From Bacteroidales bacterium (GTDB taxonomy: Bacteria; Bacteroidota; Bacteroidia; Bacteroidales; UBA932): a stretch of DNA of 64,000 nt. How positions within the stretch are numbered: the stretch's first letter is position 1; each line of letters starts with the position of its first letter. The stretch lies in the NCBI GenBank assembly GCA_017443465.1, contig JAFRXO010000032.1, forward strand, positions 224,483 through 288,482, in the 5' to 3' direction. Under the pieces are notes generated by a model. It did no database searches. It saw only the letters and a list, made by a program, of their open reading frames with translations, and was not told the origin of the DNA. The position numbers were made by a program, and so were the translations under genes. Of this stretch, positions 55,757 to 64,000 are shown in pieces.

Positions 55757-56048
55757 ATGTTTTCCCTGATTCTCCAATTTTTGTGCTTGATTATCTAGTG
55801 CAAAGATTGTTTAAAAAAGAGTAATAAAAAAACTTTTTAACTATTGTTTTTTAAGAATCTTTTTTCGATATTATTGAAGAAGGAGGATCAGAAAAGCGTT
55901 TCTGTAACTGCTTAATAATCAATGCATAATAAAACATATATCCGCATAACTAGCGACTTTTCAATGTTTTATTTATTTTGAATCAGTCAAAATAATGAAA
56001 TACATTTTTTATTATGTAGCAGAAATGCCGTATGAATCTTAAACGATT
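55757..56048. other. AT-rich gap upstream of dnaA
   Basis: 292 bp between dnaA and the convergent-end amidase gene, clearly AT-rich with A and T runs (for example TTAAAAAAGAGTAATAAAAA). It should hold the dnaA promoter, but no full TAnnTTTG/TTTG pair is seen on the minus strand. I found no TTATNCACA-type DnaA boxes on either strand, so calling it an origin is not supported. No ORF, repeat or hairpin stands out. Confidence 0.5.
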
Positions 56049-57260
56049 TTAGAACCGGCTTACTTCGCCGTTTTCAACCTTGACCTGGTAAGAACCGGGA
56101 TACTGTTTTTTTACTTCTGAAAGTTTTTCTTTGGAAGGAATTCCATCGGTTGATACGACTATGATATAGCGGTAAAGTTTGCCGAATGGAACGGCTACCA
56201 TCTTGTGACCTTTGAAGAACGGATCGCCTGGTTTGACCACCTTCGGAGAGGCCATCACCTGCACGCCGTAAATGACTTTGGCGGAACTGATCTGCTCGTC
56301 GGTCAGCTGTACATTGGCAGATTCTTCCTGAGTTTTTCCTTCTTCCTCGTTGACCTTTGCCTCTTCCGGCTTATCTTCCGGTTTTTCTTCAGATACAGGA
56401 GCCTGGGTAACGGCAGTGTCGGCTGCGGCGTTCACCTCCCCTCCCTCGAAATTCTGCTTGAACTGTCCGAATGCGGCACATATGCGCTCCGCAATTCCAT
56501 CCCTTCCCTTCGGGGAACTCAGGACGGCAAGGTCAGACTTGTTCACAATGAATCCGCATTCGATGAGAACGGCAGGCATGCTGGTTCTCCACAGCACCAG
56601 GAAAGCATTCTGGGATATCCCCCTGTTGGTAGTCAGCGGGCCCTTTTTCATCTGATTGGCTACCAGGTCGGCAAAATAGAGGCTCTGGTTCTGGTTGGCA
56701 TTCTGCATCAGGTTGAATATGATGTAGGAGCCCGGATCGTCGGGATCGAATCCTTCGTAACTGGTGGTGTAGTCCTTCTCGAGCTTGATTACCGCATTCT
56801 CGCGACGCACTATGTCCATGTTCGGGGTGTTCATGTCCCTTCCGGAAGATGACGGACCGAGGCAGTGGACGGAAAAACCGTTGGCGGTGTGCCAGTACTT
56901 TCCTCGGCCGACCTCCGCACTGTTGATATGTATGGATATGAACAGGTCGGATTTATTGCGGTTAGCTATGTCTGCGCGTTCCTTGAGTTCGACGAATTTG
57001 TCGGTAGACCTGGTCATTACGACTTTTACGTCAGGGTGTTGTTTGCGTATCTTGTCCCTGAGTTTCAGGGCTATATCAAGTGTAAGGTCTTTCTCCTTGA
57101 CTTTCGACGGGTCGCGGCTGATGCTCCCGGGATCGTGCCCGCCGTGTCCGGCGTCAATTGTAACCGTCCTGAGCTTGAGGGATGATTCTGCATATGCACA
57201 AATAGCCCCCATGTAGAGTGCGATGGCGATCAGAATGGCACGAATATGGTGTGATTTCAT
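56049..57260 (-). CDS. N-acetylmuramoyl-L-alanine amidase (Amidase_3) with SPOR-like tail
   Basis: 403 residues from ATG 57260; a longer frame to 57647 overlaps lptD and is rejected. A signal peptide (1-24, ending GAICAYA) is followed by the Amidase_3 domain: TIDAGHGGHDPG (first zinc histidine), SIHINSA (second histidine) and ECGFIVN with the catalytic glutamate (about 245). The linker (about 280-335) is Glu/Pro/Lys-rich. The C-terminus (about 345-403, GVQVMASPKVV...YRYIIVVSTDG) looks like a SPOR domain that would bind denuded septal peptidoglycan. It cuts the stem peptide from MurNAc during cell separation. Its promoter interlocks with that of lptD. Confidence 0.92.
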   Translation of the reverse strand: MKSHHIRAILIAIALYMGAICAYAESSLKLRTVTIDAGHGGHDPGSISRDPSKVKEKDLTLDIALKLRDKIRKQHPDVKVVMTRSTDKFVELKERADIANRNKSDLFISIHINSAEVGRGKYWHTANGFSVHCLGPSSSGRDMNTPNMDIVRRENAVIKLEKDYTTSYEGFDPDDPGSYIIFNLMQNANQNQSLYFADLVANQMKKGPLTTNRGISQNAFLVLWRTSMPAVLIECGFIVNKSDLAVLSSPKGRDGIAERICAAFGQFKQNFEGGEVNAAADTAVTQAPVSEEKPEDKPEEAKVNEEEGKTQEESANVQLTDEQISSAKVIYGVQVMASPKVVKPGDPFFKGHKMVAVPFGKLYRYIIVVSTDGIPSKEKLSEVKKQYPGSYQVKVENGEVSRF

Positions 57261-57269
57261 AAAATGTCG

Positions 57270-57292
57270 TAACTTTGTAGATTGCAAAGTTA
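57270..57292. promoter_or_regulatory. Back-to-back -7 boxes forming an inverted repeat (amidase / lptD promoters)
   Basis: TAACTTTG (57270-57277, plus) and its exact inverted copy CAAAGTTA (57285-57292) are separated by 7 bp. Each strand therefore carries a TAnnTTTG -7 element: the plus one serves lptD, the minus one serves the amidase (ATG 25 bp away). It is both a pair of overlapping divergent promoters and a perfect 8-bp inverted repeat. Good -33 elements are not evident on either side. Confidence 0.65.
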
Positions 57293-57318
57293 ATGAAATA
57301 ACAGGAAAAATACACTCT

Positions 57319-60078
57319 GTGTATAACATACGGATCAATAAATCAATACTTGCCGCTTTTGCGCTTCTCCTCTTGTTCTGTCTCAGCCTGGCCGGACAGG
57401 ATGGCGGAAGGAGGCGGCGTGAGAAGTTCGTTGATCCGACCATAGCCCTGAGGGCGGCAATGGATTCGGCGAAGAATGCGCTCCCCGATTCCGCCACCCT
57501 TGCCAGGAGAGACTCCCTGAGGCGCCTGGATTCGCTTTTCCGCGCTGATTCAGTCGCATTGATGAGCAAGAGTTCCCTTAAGCACCCCGCGTTCTCGTCT
57601 GCAAAAGATTCCATCGTAGAGGATTTCTCCGGAGGCAGGAGGCGCATATTCTATTACGGTGATGTTTCCGTGAAATATGACAATATGAAGCTCAGTGCGG
57701 ATTATATGGAATATGACATGGAGACCGGGACCGTATATGCTCGCGGAACGCTTGATACGCTTACCGGTGAGTGGAAAGGCCGCCCTGTCATGGAGGAAGG
57801 AGGCAAATCCTATAATATGGAGGAGCTCCGCTACAATTTCAAGACCCGCAAGGCGAGGATTACGAATATGCTCACCGAGCAGGACGAGGGTCTCCTCCAC
57901 GGAAAGAACATAAAGATGATGCCGGACCGTTCAATCAACATCACTAACGGGCAGTATACCGTCTGCGACCTGGACGATCCGCATTATTACCTGCGACTTG
58001 CCGCAGCCAAGGTAATCACGAAACCTTCCCAGAAGACAGTATTCGGCCCTGCATGGCCTGTGGTCGAAGGTGTCCCCCTCCCGGTAATGCTGCCTTTCGG
58101 ATTCGTACCGAAGCGTCCTGAGAGGGCTACGGGACTGCTTATGCCTACGTTCGGAGAGGAACAGGCCAGGGGTTTCTACCTGAGGGACCTCGGAATGTAT
58201 TTCGTCTTCGGAAACTACCTGGACCTGTCGGTAACCGGAGATTATTACACCCTGGGTTCATGGGCTGTGGACATTAACTCCCGTTACAGGGTCAATTACA
58301 AATTCAACGGTAATTTCTCCCTCGCCTATTCGGTTGACCAGACGGGAGAGAAGGGCGCAGCGGACTTCTTCCAGACCAAGAACTTCGGGGTGAAATGGTC
58401 CCACCAGCAGGATTCCAAGGCCCATCCCGGAACGATGTTCAGCGCCTCGGTGAATTTCTCGTCACCGTCCAACTCGAGATACAATGCCCGAAGCGTTACG
58501 GAGGCCCTGCAGAACCAGATCTCGTCTTCAATCTCGTTCTCGCACAACTGGAACGGTAAGATGAACCTTTCGGTCAATGCTTTGCACAGTCAGAACTCCA
58601 GGGACTCTTCATATGCTTTCACATTGCCTAACATCACCTTCTCGGTGACTCGTTTCTACCCGTTCAAACGGAAGAACAGGGTAGGCAAGGAAAAGTTCTA
58701 CGAGAAGTTCTCCATAGGATATAATACGAGCCTCCAGAACAAGATCAATTTCAAAGCCTCCGAGTTCATGCAGGACGGTTTCCTGGACAAGTTCCAGAAC
58801 GGCATGAACCACAACTTCTCGATAGGACTTCCGAATTTCACGCTGGCCAAGTACCTGAATTTCTCGCCCAGCGTGAGCTATGGACAGAACTGGTTCTTCC
58901 GCAAGACGGACTACCATTTCGACGAGGAGACTAATTCCGTCGTCCCCGAAACCAGCAGCATGTTCTCCACCTTCGGACTCACCCAGACATATTCCGGAAG
59001 TATCTCTATGACAACCCGTTTGTATGGTATGTTCAATTTCGGGAAGTTCCACAAGATCCAGGCGATAAGGCACGTCGTCTCGCCTTCCCTTTCCATGTCG
59101 TTCAGTCCCCAGCTGGGCACTCCGGCCAATGGATGGAGGACATTGGAATATACCGACACAAACGGGGTCGCGAAATCATATGATTACAACATATATGCGG
59201 GCCAGCTGAATTCGCCTCCGGGCAAGGGCAGGTCCGCAACGGCGAGCCTATCCATAGGCAACAACCTTGAAATGAAGGTTCGCGACATGCGTGACACCAC
59301 CGGTAAGGGTATCAAGAAGGTCAAGCTTCTGGACCAGCTGAACCTCACTACTGGCTGGAATTTCCTGGCTGACTCGCTGAATATGAACAATGTCGGTATC
59401 TCCATGTCGACTTCGGTGTTCGGCAAATTGGGAATCAACGGTAACTTGAATTTCGACCCGTACGCGATTAACTATCGCGGCCAGAGGATCAACCGCTTCA
59501 ACGTTATGGAGAAGGGGCTTCCGCTGCGCCTGACAAATGCCAGCGCGTCCCTATCCTATTCCCTTTCGGGCAAGGGCCAGGTCAAGGGCAATGACGGGTC
59601 CGGTTCCAATTCCGGAGGGGATGATTCCGCCCAGCAGAACACGGCGGAATATTACAGGAGGATCTATTATCATCCTGTGACCGGGGAATATATCCCCGGT
59701 GGATGGCTCTATTATACCAATCCTGACGTCCCGTGGTCTCTTAATTTCAACTATTCGCTCAATTACAGGAAGTCCTATTCCTATATTAACAATCAGCTGA
59801 TTACGAATAACCAGTGGACTCAGACCCTGGGCATATCCGGTAATATCAAGCTGAGCCCCAAGATGTCGATGAACGCCACTACAGGATTCGACATAATGAA
59901 GATGAAGATGACCACCACGCAGCTCAGTTTCACATATGACCTGCATTGTTTCAATATCGCTGTTTCATGGGTTCCTATGGGAACATGGCAGTCATATAGC
60001 TTCAGGATCGCTGCGAACGCGTCTGCGCTTGCTGACCTGCTCCGCTTCAAGAAGAGCAGCAGTTACTGGGACAATTAG
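57319..60078 (+). CDS. lptD: LptD/OstA-like LPS-assembly outer-membrane protein
   Basis: About 919 residues from a GTG at 57319. The frame is open from 57223 but crosses the divergent promoter, and no ATG lies before the signal peptide, so the start is uncertain. A signal peptide (ILAAFALLLLFCLSLAG) is followed by a charged linker, then an OstA/jellyroll domain (about 110-260, RIFYYGDVSVKYDNMKLSADY, GTVYARGTL) that receives LPS. A large beta-barrel follows with many aromatic strands, ending in a Phe/Trp-rich C-terminus. It inserts LPS into the outer leaflet. The LptE partner is not in the window. Confidence 0.88.
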   Translation: MYNIRINKSILAAFALLLLFCLSLAGQDGGRRRREKFVDPTIALRAAMDSAKNALPDSATLARRDSLRRLDSLFRADSVALMSKSSLKHPAFSSAKDSIVEDFSGGRRRIFYYGDVSVKYDNMKLSADYMEYDMETGTVYARGTLDTLTGEWKGRPVMEEGGKSYNMEELRYNFKTRKARITNMLTEQDEGLLHGKNIKMMPDRSINITNGQYTVCDLDDPHYYLRLAAAKVITKPSQKTVFGPAWPVVEGVPLPVMLPFGFVPKRPERATGLLMPTFGEEQARGFYLRDLGMYFVFGNYLDLSVTGDYYTLGSWAVDINSRYRVNYKFNGNFSLAYSVDQTGEKGAADFFQTKNFGVKWSHQQDSKAHPGTMFSASVNFSSPSNSRYNARSVTEALQNQISSSISFSHNWNGKMNLSVNALHSQNSRDSSYAFTLPNITFSVTRFYPFKRKNRVGKEKFYEKFSIGYNTSLQNKINFKASEFMQDGFLDKFQNGMNHNFSIGLPNFTLAKYLNFSPSVSYGQNWFFRKTDYHFDEETNSVVPETSSMFSTFGLTQTYSGSISMTTRLYGMFNFGKFHKIQAIRHVVSPSLSMSFSPQLGTPANGWRTLEYTDTNGVAKSYDYNIYAGQLNSPPGKGRSATASLSIGNNLEMKVRDMRDTTGKGIKKVKLLDQLNLTTGWNFLADSLNMNNVGISMSTSVFGKLGINGNLNFDPYAINYRGQRINRFNVMEKGLPLRLTNASASLSYSLSGKGQVKGNDGSGSNSGGDDSAQQNTAEYYRRIYYHPVTGEYIPGGWLYYTNPDVPWSLNFNYSLNYRKSYSYINNQLITNNQWTQTLGISGNIKLSPKMSMNATTGFDIMKMKMTTTQLSFTYDLHCFNIAVSWVPMGTWQSYSFRIAANASALADLLRFKKSSSYWDN

Positions 60079-60103
60079 GCGCTTTTGGGCCTGTTTGAGG
60101 CGA

Positions 60104-60135
60104 TTTGCGTTTTTCTGCGGAATTTCATATATTTG
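60104..60135 (+). promoter_or_regulatory. Promoter of rho
   Basis: TTTG (60104-60107) and TATATTTG (60128-60135) are separated by 20 bp, a full consensus. The start codon is 80 bp downstream, giving a leader of about 70 bases, the longest clear one in the window; autoregulation of rho at the leader is possible but not visible as a defined structure. Confidence 0.85.
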
Positions 60136-60214
60136 CAGACGGAAGAGTGATTCATCTTCTTCCTTGTCCGCATCATGCGGGCTTTCCCCCGATTTTTAAC
60201 ACATATTTTTTCAT

Positions 60215-62188
60215 ATGCCTCACAAATTATTTGAGCTTAACAACATGAGCGAGGAGCAGCTTAGAGCCGTTGCATCGGAGCTGCAAATCAAGAATTACAT
60301 GAAACTTGACCGGGAGCAGCTCGGATATGCCATATTGGATGAAGAAGCGCGTCAGGAATCCCTTAAACCTACTGAGGACAAGCCTCGCCGCCGCACCCGC
60401 ATCAAAGCATCGCAGGATGCTGCAACGAAGCCTGCAGTAGCAGACGAGAAGCCTCAGACTGGCGAAAAGCCGGCGAAGGCCGGAAAGAAGGGCTCCGGAA
60501 AAGCAGCCGCCCAGCCTGCAGCTCAGACTGAAAGCGCACCTGACTCCCCTTCTGCCCCTGAAACAGCACAGCCCAAGAAAAAGCCGGGACGTCCCCGCAA
60601 GAAGGCTGCTGCGGAGCCAGAGGCATCAGCTGCCGCTGTTCCTGAGCAGGTTGCCGTGGCGGAAGAAAAACCCGCTGCGCCAGCTAAGCGAAAGCCAGGA
60701 CGCCCGAAGAAGAATGCGGCTCCTGCTTCTACGAATGCTGATAATGGTGTCTCAAAAGGCTCAGAGGCTACTGTTGCGCAGCCTGTCAATGCACCGAGAC
60801 CGGAAGCTCAGAAAGCGAATCCTGAGGCTGCTCCTGCCGGCAATGAGTCCTCTGCGCCAGGGAAGGAGAACCGCACCCTCAGCCCCGATGTAAGTGATAA
60901 GGAATTCATCCATCAGCTCTTTGACGACCTAAAGGATGACCGTTCCCAGAAGCCGCAGAAGTCTGCGAAACAGATGGGTAATTTCCGTCAGAATCACCAG
61001 CAGAATAACAATGCCCAGCCCAGGATTGAATTCGATGGAACAGTTGAGGCTACCGGCGTTCTGGAAATAATGCCCGACGGATATGGTTTCCTCCGTTCTT
61101 CCGATTACAATTACCTGAATTCCCCGGATGACATATATGTCTCACAGAACCAGATCAAGGTAAATGCCCTTAAATCAGGCGATACAGTTACCGGAGAGAT
61201 CCGTCCTCCGCGTGAAGGAGACAAGTATTTCCCCCTTGTACGGATCAAGTACATCAACGGACTTATTCCGGACCTGGTGCGTGACAGGGTGCCGTTTGAC
61301 TTCCTCACTCCCCTTTTCCCGAACGAGAAATTCGATCTTCTCGGACACGGACATATGAAGGATATTTCCTGCCGTATCGTGGACATGTTCACTCCTATAG
61401 GCAAGGGGCAGCGCGGACTCATCGTTTCGCAGCCAAAGACCGGTAAGACAATGCTGCTGAAGTCCATAGCGAATGCGATTGCGGACAATCATCCCGAAGT
61501 ATATGAGATAGTCCTGCTTATCGACGAGCGTCCGGAGGAGGTTACCGACATGAGCCGCAGCGTTAAGGCCGAGGTTATCGCCTCTACATTCGATGAACCG
61601 GCTGAAAGGCATGTCAAAGTGGCCAATATGGTCCTCGAAAAGGCCCGCAGGCTTGTCGAGTGCGGCCATGACGTAGTAATCCTCCTTGATTCAATCACAA
61701 GGCTTGCCAGGGCTTATAACACGGTCCAGCCGGCTTCCGGCAAGGTGCTCACCGGTGGTGTGGATGCTAATGCCCTGCAGAAGCCCAAGCGTTTCTTCGG
61801 TGCAGCCCGTAAGATAGAGGGCGGCGGTTCGCTTACGATCCTTGCTACTGCCCTCACTGAGACCGGATCGAAAATGGATGACGTTATCTTTGAGGAATTC
61901 AAGGGTACAGGTAATATGGAGCTTCAACTTGACAGGACTCTTGCCAACAGGCGAATCTTCCCGGCTGTCAATGTTGTCCTTTCATCCACCAGGCGTGATG
62001 ACCTTCTCTATGATCCCTACAAGGCTCAGCGCATATGGATACTCAGGAAGTTGCTTGCGGATATGAATCCTACCGAGGCAATGAATTTCATGCTTCAGCT
62101 TATGGATGAATTCAAGACGAACGATGAGCTTCTTGATAATATGAACAAGGTTTCTCCGCGCGACGCAAAGTATTATGACACCTATTAG
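60215..62188 (+). CDS. rho: Transcription termination factor Rho with disordered N-terminal insertion
   Basis: 657 residues against about 420 for Escherichia coli Rho. Rho_N-like start ([27 protein letters not shown], about 4-30), then a low-complexity Ala/Pro/Lys/Glu region (about 45-265) holding two AT-hook-like cores (KPGRPRKK at G125-P127 and KPGRPKK at G162-P164). The RNA-binding cold-shock domain follows (about 270-340), and the ATPase core has QPKTGKT (K411) and [13 protein letters not shown]. It ends untranslated transcripts. A disordered Rho insertion that drives phase separation has been described in Bacteroides; the AT-hooks suggest DNA contact. Overlaps mnmE by 14 bases. Confidence 0.95.
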   Translation: MPHKLFELNNMSEEQLRAVASELQIKNYMKLDREQLGYAILDEEARQESLKPTEDKPRRRTRIKASQDAATKPAVADEKPQTGEKPAKAGKKGSGKAAAQPAAQTESAPDSPSAPETAQPKKKPGRPRKKAAAEPEASAAAVPEQVAVAEEKPAAPAKRKPGRPKKNAAPASTNADNGVSKGSEATVAQPVNAPRPEAQKANPEAAPAGNESSAPGKENRTLSPDVSDKEFIHQLFDDLKDDRSQKPQKSAKQMGNFRQNHQQNNNAQPRIEFDGTVEATGVLEIMPDGYGFLRSSDYNYLNSPDDIYVSQNQIKVNALKSGDTVTGEIRPPREGDKYFPLVRIKYINGLIPDLVRDRVPFDFLTPLFPNEKFDLLGHGHMKDISCRIVDMFTPIGKGQRGLIVSQPKTGKTMLLKSIANAIADNHPEVYEIVLLIDERPEEVTDMSRSVKAEVIASTFDEPAERHVKVANMVLEKARRLVECGHDVVILLDSITRLARAYNTVQPASGKVLTGGVDANALQKPKRFFGAARKIEGGGSLTILATALTETGSKMDDVIFEEFKGTGNMELQLDRTLANRRIFPAVNVVLSSTRRDDLLYDPYKAQRIWILRKLLADMNPTEAMNFMLQLMDEFKTNDELLDNMNKVSPRDAKYYDTY

Positions 62189-63668
62189 AATAGAGTCGAA
62201 CAGCGATACTATTTTTGCCCCGGCCACAATTCCTGGTACCGGGGCAATTTCTCTGATCAGGATAAGCGGGCCTGATGCACTCACTGTTACAGACAAAATA
62301 GTGAAATTCAGTTCAGGAGACTGCATTTCATCAAAAGGATTTGAAATAAAGTACGGAACCATAAGTAAGTGGGACGGCTCATCTGAAGTGATGATTGATG
62401 AGGTGCTGGTTTCGGTTTTCAGGGCCCCGAAGTCATATACAGGGGAAAACTCAACTGAAATTTCATGTCACGCATCGCAAGTAATTGTTAATGAAATCTT
62501 GAAGCTACTAAATAATGCTGGCGGACGTCCGGCTGAGCCAGGAGAATTCACAAAGCGTGCATTTCTGAATGGAAAGATGGATTTGGCTCAGGCTGAGGCT
62601 GTTGCAGATGTTATTTCAAGTAGTAGTGAAGCTGCATTGAAAATAGCTCAGAATCAGCTTAAAGGTGGCCTTTCTGGTGAGATGAAAGAGCTGCGGAAGA
62701 AAATCTCAGACCTCGCTTCCTTGCTTGAACTTGAGCTGGATTTCTCGGAAGAAGACGTGGAATTCGCTGACAGGAAGAAGCTGTTGGGAGTCGTTGATGA
62801 GTCGATTGCTTTTATTGAGAAAGTAAAATCCACCTTTTCACATGGCAATGCCCTGAAGAATGGTATTCCCGTTGCAATTGTTGGAGCGACCAATACCGGG
62901 AAGAGTACTCTGATGAACCGGCTTGTCGGTGAAGACAGATCAATTGTGTCCGACATTGAGGGAACAACCAGGGATACTGTTGAAGAGACCATGACAGTTG
63001 ATGGCATGCTTTTCAGGTTTATTGACACCGCAGGTCTCAGATCCACGGATGAATATGTTGAGAATCTTGGAATCGAGAGGTCGATTTCAAGTGTCAAGAA
63101 AGCCTCCGTTGTGCTATGTATCCTTGATATCACTCGACCTTTTGAAGAATCTTCAAGGGAGTTTGAGACCATCCTTGATTCATGTTCATTTGATGGTAAA
63201 ACCATTGGAGTGATACTCAATAAATGCGACAAATTGTCTGAAAATAATGACGAATTATCGTCAAACAATTTTGTTATACGCCTTAACGAATTTGTTTTAT
63301 CTGCAATAAATAAGCGATTTAGCCATATAGATGCCATAAATGGATTTTTTGTCTCAAAAATCTCTGCAAAAGAGGGAAATGGAGTCTTAGAGCTTCTTAC
63401 CATGCTTTCTGAATCGCAAAAACAACTGACAGAGAAGTCGACTAATGGATCATTTTCGATGCTTACAAATGTGCGTCACTACAATGCCCTCTCCCGCTCG
63501 TCTGACGCATTGCATCGAGTGAAAGATGACATATGTACAGGCGTTTCTATTGATATGACTGCGCAGGATCTTCGCGATGCGCTATACTACATCGGTAGCA
63601 TTACGGGTGAAATCACCAACGACGAAATCCTTCAGTCAATTTTCTCGAATTTCTGCATCGGCAAGTAA
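62175..63668 (+). CDS. mnmE: tRNA modification GTPase MnmE
   Basis: 497 residues, longer than the usual 450-460. The N-terminal formyl-THF-binding domain ([21 protein letters not shown]), helical domain and inserted G domain are present: G1 GATNTGKST (about 237), G2/G3 with GTTRDTV and DTAGLR, G4 NKCD. The C-terminus ends FCIGK, the MnmE hallmark. It works with MnmG to modify U34 of several tRNAs. Base composition changes within the gene: about 25% GC in the stretch 63241-63300 against about 58% in a sampled rho stretch, and only one CATATG is found. It starts 14 bases inside rho. Confidence 0.96.
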   Translation: MTPIRIESNSDTIFAPATIPGTGAISLIRISGPDALTVTDKIVKFSSGDCISSKGFEIKYGTISKWDGSSEVMIDEVLVSVFRAPKSYTGENSTEISCHASQVIVNEILKLLNNAGGRPAEPGEFTKRAFLNGKMDLAQAEAVADVISSSSEAALKIAQNQLKGGLSGEMKELRKKISDLASLLELELDFSEEDVEFADRKKLLGVVDESIAFIEKVKSTFSHGNALKNGIPVAIVGATNTGKSTLMNRLVGEDRSIVSDIEGTTRDTVEETMTVDGMLFRFIDTAGLRSTDEYVENLGIERSISSVKKASVVLCILDITRPFEESSREFETILDSCSFDGKTIGVILNKCDKLSENNDELSSNNFVIRLNEFVLSAINKRFSHIDAINGFFVSKISAKEGNGVLELLTMLSESQKQLTEKSTNGSFSMLTNVRHYNALSRSSDALHRVKDDICTGVSIDMTAQDLRDALYYIGSITGEITNDEILQSIFSNFCIGK

Positions 63669-63759
63669 ATCAATTAGTTACGACTTTCTGTCTAAAGCCC
63701 AACTTTAACTGATTGCAACTGAAACTAGCTGAAATTCAAAATCCGGAAAGGGGTTATTG

Positions 63760-63800
63760 CTAGTTTGACTTGAGGTCAGTTAAGTTTGACCTAGTTTGAG
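63760..63800. repeat. Three AGTTTGA direct repeats
   Basis: CTAGTTTGAC (63760-63769), AAGTTTGACC (63782-63791) and CTAGTTTGAG (63791-63800), spaced about 10-20 bp, plus a GAAACTAGC inverted relative at 63721. The spacing of the last two is close to one helical turn, as in multiple protein-binding sites. Confidence 0.6.
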
Positions 63801-63812
63801 CTAGTGAGCACT

Positions 63813-63874
63813 TTGGCACACGGGGTGGCACACGTGTGCCAGCGTGTGCCAAGAAAAAGGCCGTTTGGCACAAA
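63813..63874. repeat. Nested TTGGCACACG / CGTGTGCCAA inverted repeats
   Basis: TTGGCACACG (63813-63822), the perfect palindrome GGCACACGTGTGCC (63827-63840), CGTGTGCCAA (63843-63852) and a fourth copy TTTGGCACAAA (63864-63874). The first three form a symmetrical array around the palindrome centre. No T-run follows, so it is not a terminator. Confidence 0.75.
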
Positions 63875-64000
63875 AACTTACCGATACGGGGGCGCAGATA
63901 AAGTGTTTTGTCGTCGATAAACACTGCTATGTCATAGTTCTTGATGACTCCGGACAAGCCCCCTGGATCTCTTTCTTTTTACCATCAAGATATTGATTTA

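Larger units (their letters stand above)
63669..64000. other. Non-coding, repeat-rich end of window
   Basis: 332 bp without a convincing gene. Short minus-strand frames (for example 63760-63957) have no recognisable domain and run through the repeats. The segment holds the AGTTTGA and TTGGCACACG repeat clusters listed separately. No terminator, tRNA or promoter is clear. Codons at the very right edge (63900-64000) may belong to a gene that starts beyond the window. Confidence 0.5.

Noticed and set aside
55757-55777. TTG start for dnaA, seven codons upstream
   Set aside because: An ATG in CATATG at 55756 fits the conserved DnaA N-terminus better than TTG.
55757-56048. Chromosome origin next to dnaA
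   Set aside because: No DnaA boxes were found and GC-skew could not be computed reliably, so it is listed only as an AT-rich gap.
60155-60182. Palindrome CCGCATCATGCGG in the rho leader as a terminator
   Set aside because: The arms meet with a one-base loop, which cannot fold into a stable hairpin, and no T-run follows closely.
63813-63852. CRISPR-like repeats
   Set aside because: Only a few short copies in mirrored order with no uniform spacers; not a CRISPR array. None was seen elsewhere in the window.
63760-63957. 65-codon minus-strand frame at the window end
   Set aside because: It crosses the repeat array, has no known domain and no promoter-like sequence; I treat it as chance.

Overview
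The window looks like chromosome from a gut-type member of the Bacteroidales (phylum Bacteroidota). I judge this from several things. There are clear Bacteroidota promoters (TAnnTTTG with TTTG about 20 bp upstream) and no Shine-Dalgarno sites. The decarboxylase gamma subunit is a lamin-tail/OadG fusion. A TamL-type lipoprotein, a GH92 mannosidase and a PPi-dependent phosphofructokinase are present. Rho carries a long disordered insertion, and the V-type ATPase operon has the layout E-DUF2764-A-B-D-I-K. I estimate GC at 52-53%. The family or genus cannot be fixed from sequence alone; something near Rikenellaceae/'Cryptobacteroides' is a guess.

Layout. 1-3.2 kb: the end of a Na+-pumping (methylmalonyl-CoA) decarboxylase operon. 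3.3-4.4 kb: FMN-binding protein and HAD phosphatase (minus). 4.5-9.9 kb: metH, aldo/keto reductase, metF (one-carbon/methionine). 10-17.2 kb: complete V-type ATPase operon whose K subunit keeps the Na+ ligands. 17.2-17.4 kb: tRNA-Glu(CTC) with its own promoter and terminator (minus). 17.4-22.7 kb: phosphohexose mutase, NamZ/DUF1343 protein, ribosomal protein L31, a small membrane protein, a DPP-IV-type peptidase. 22.7-25.9 kb: minus-strand lipid module (CDP-alcohol transferase, acyltransferase, SDR, coiled-coil protein). 26-30.3 kb: GSCFA protein, TamL, an rRNA/tRNA methyltransferase, a small lipoprotein. 30.3-36.8 kb: minus-strand sugar module (PPi-PFK, GH13, Tat-exported FAD enzyme, GH92). 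36.9-46.3 kb: tightly packed plus operon ligA-yihY-rel-Ig-like lipoprotein-OM protein-ispG. 46.2-51.4 kb: minus operon rsfS-ftsH-cdsA-psd-corC. 51.4-55.8 kb: birA, then dnaA-pepD-rpe (minus). 56-63.7 kb: amidase and LptD (divergent), rho, mnmE. 63.7-64 kb: non-coding, repeat-rich end.

How the parts fit. The decarboxylase pump makes a Na+ gradient during propionate formation, and the V-ATPase with a Na+-type rotor can use or rebuild it. BirA would biotinylate the carrier protein of the pump. CdsA, Psd, the CDP-alcohol transferase, the acyltransferase, LptD and TamL together cover much of envelope lipid and outer-membrane assembly.

The most unusual signal is not a gene. The palindromic hexamer CATATG occurs about 115-120 times by my count, against roughly 14 expected from base composition. 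It appears in all three codon frames, at many start codons and on genes of both orientations. The last 250 bases hold a second unexplained structure: nested copies of TTGGCACACG/CGTGTGCCAA next to AGTTTGA repeats.
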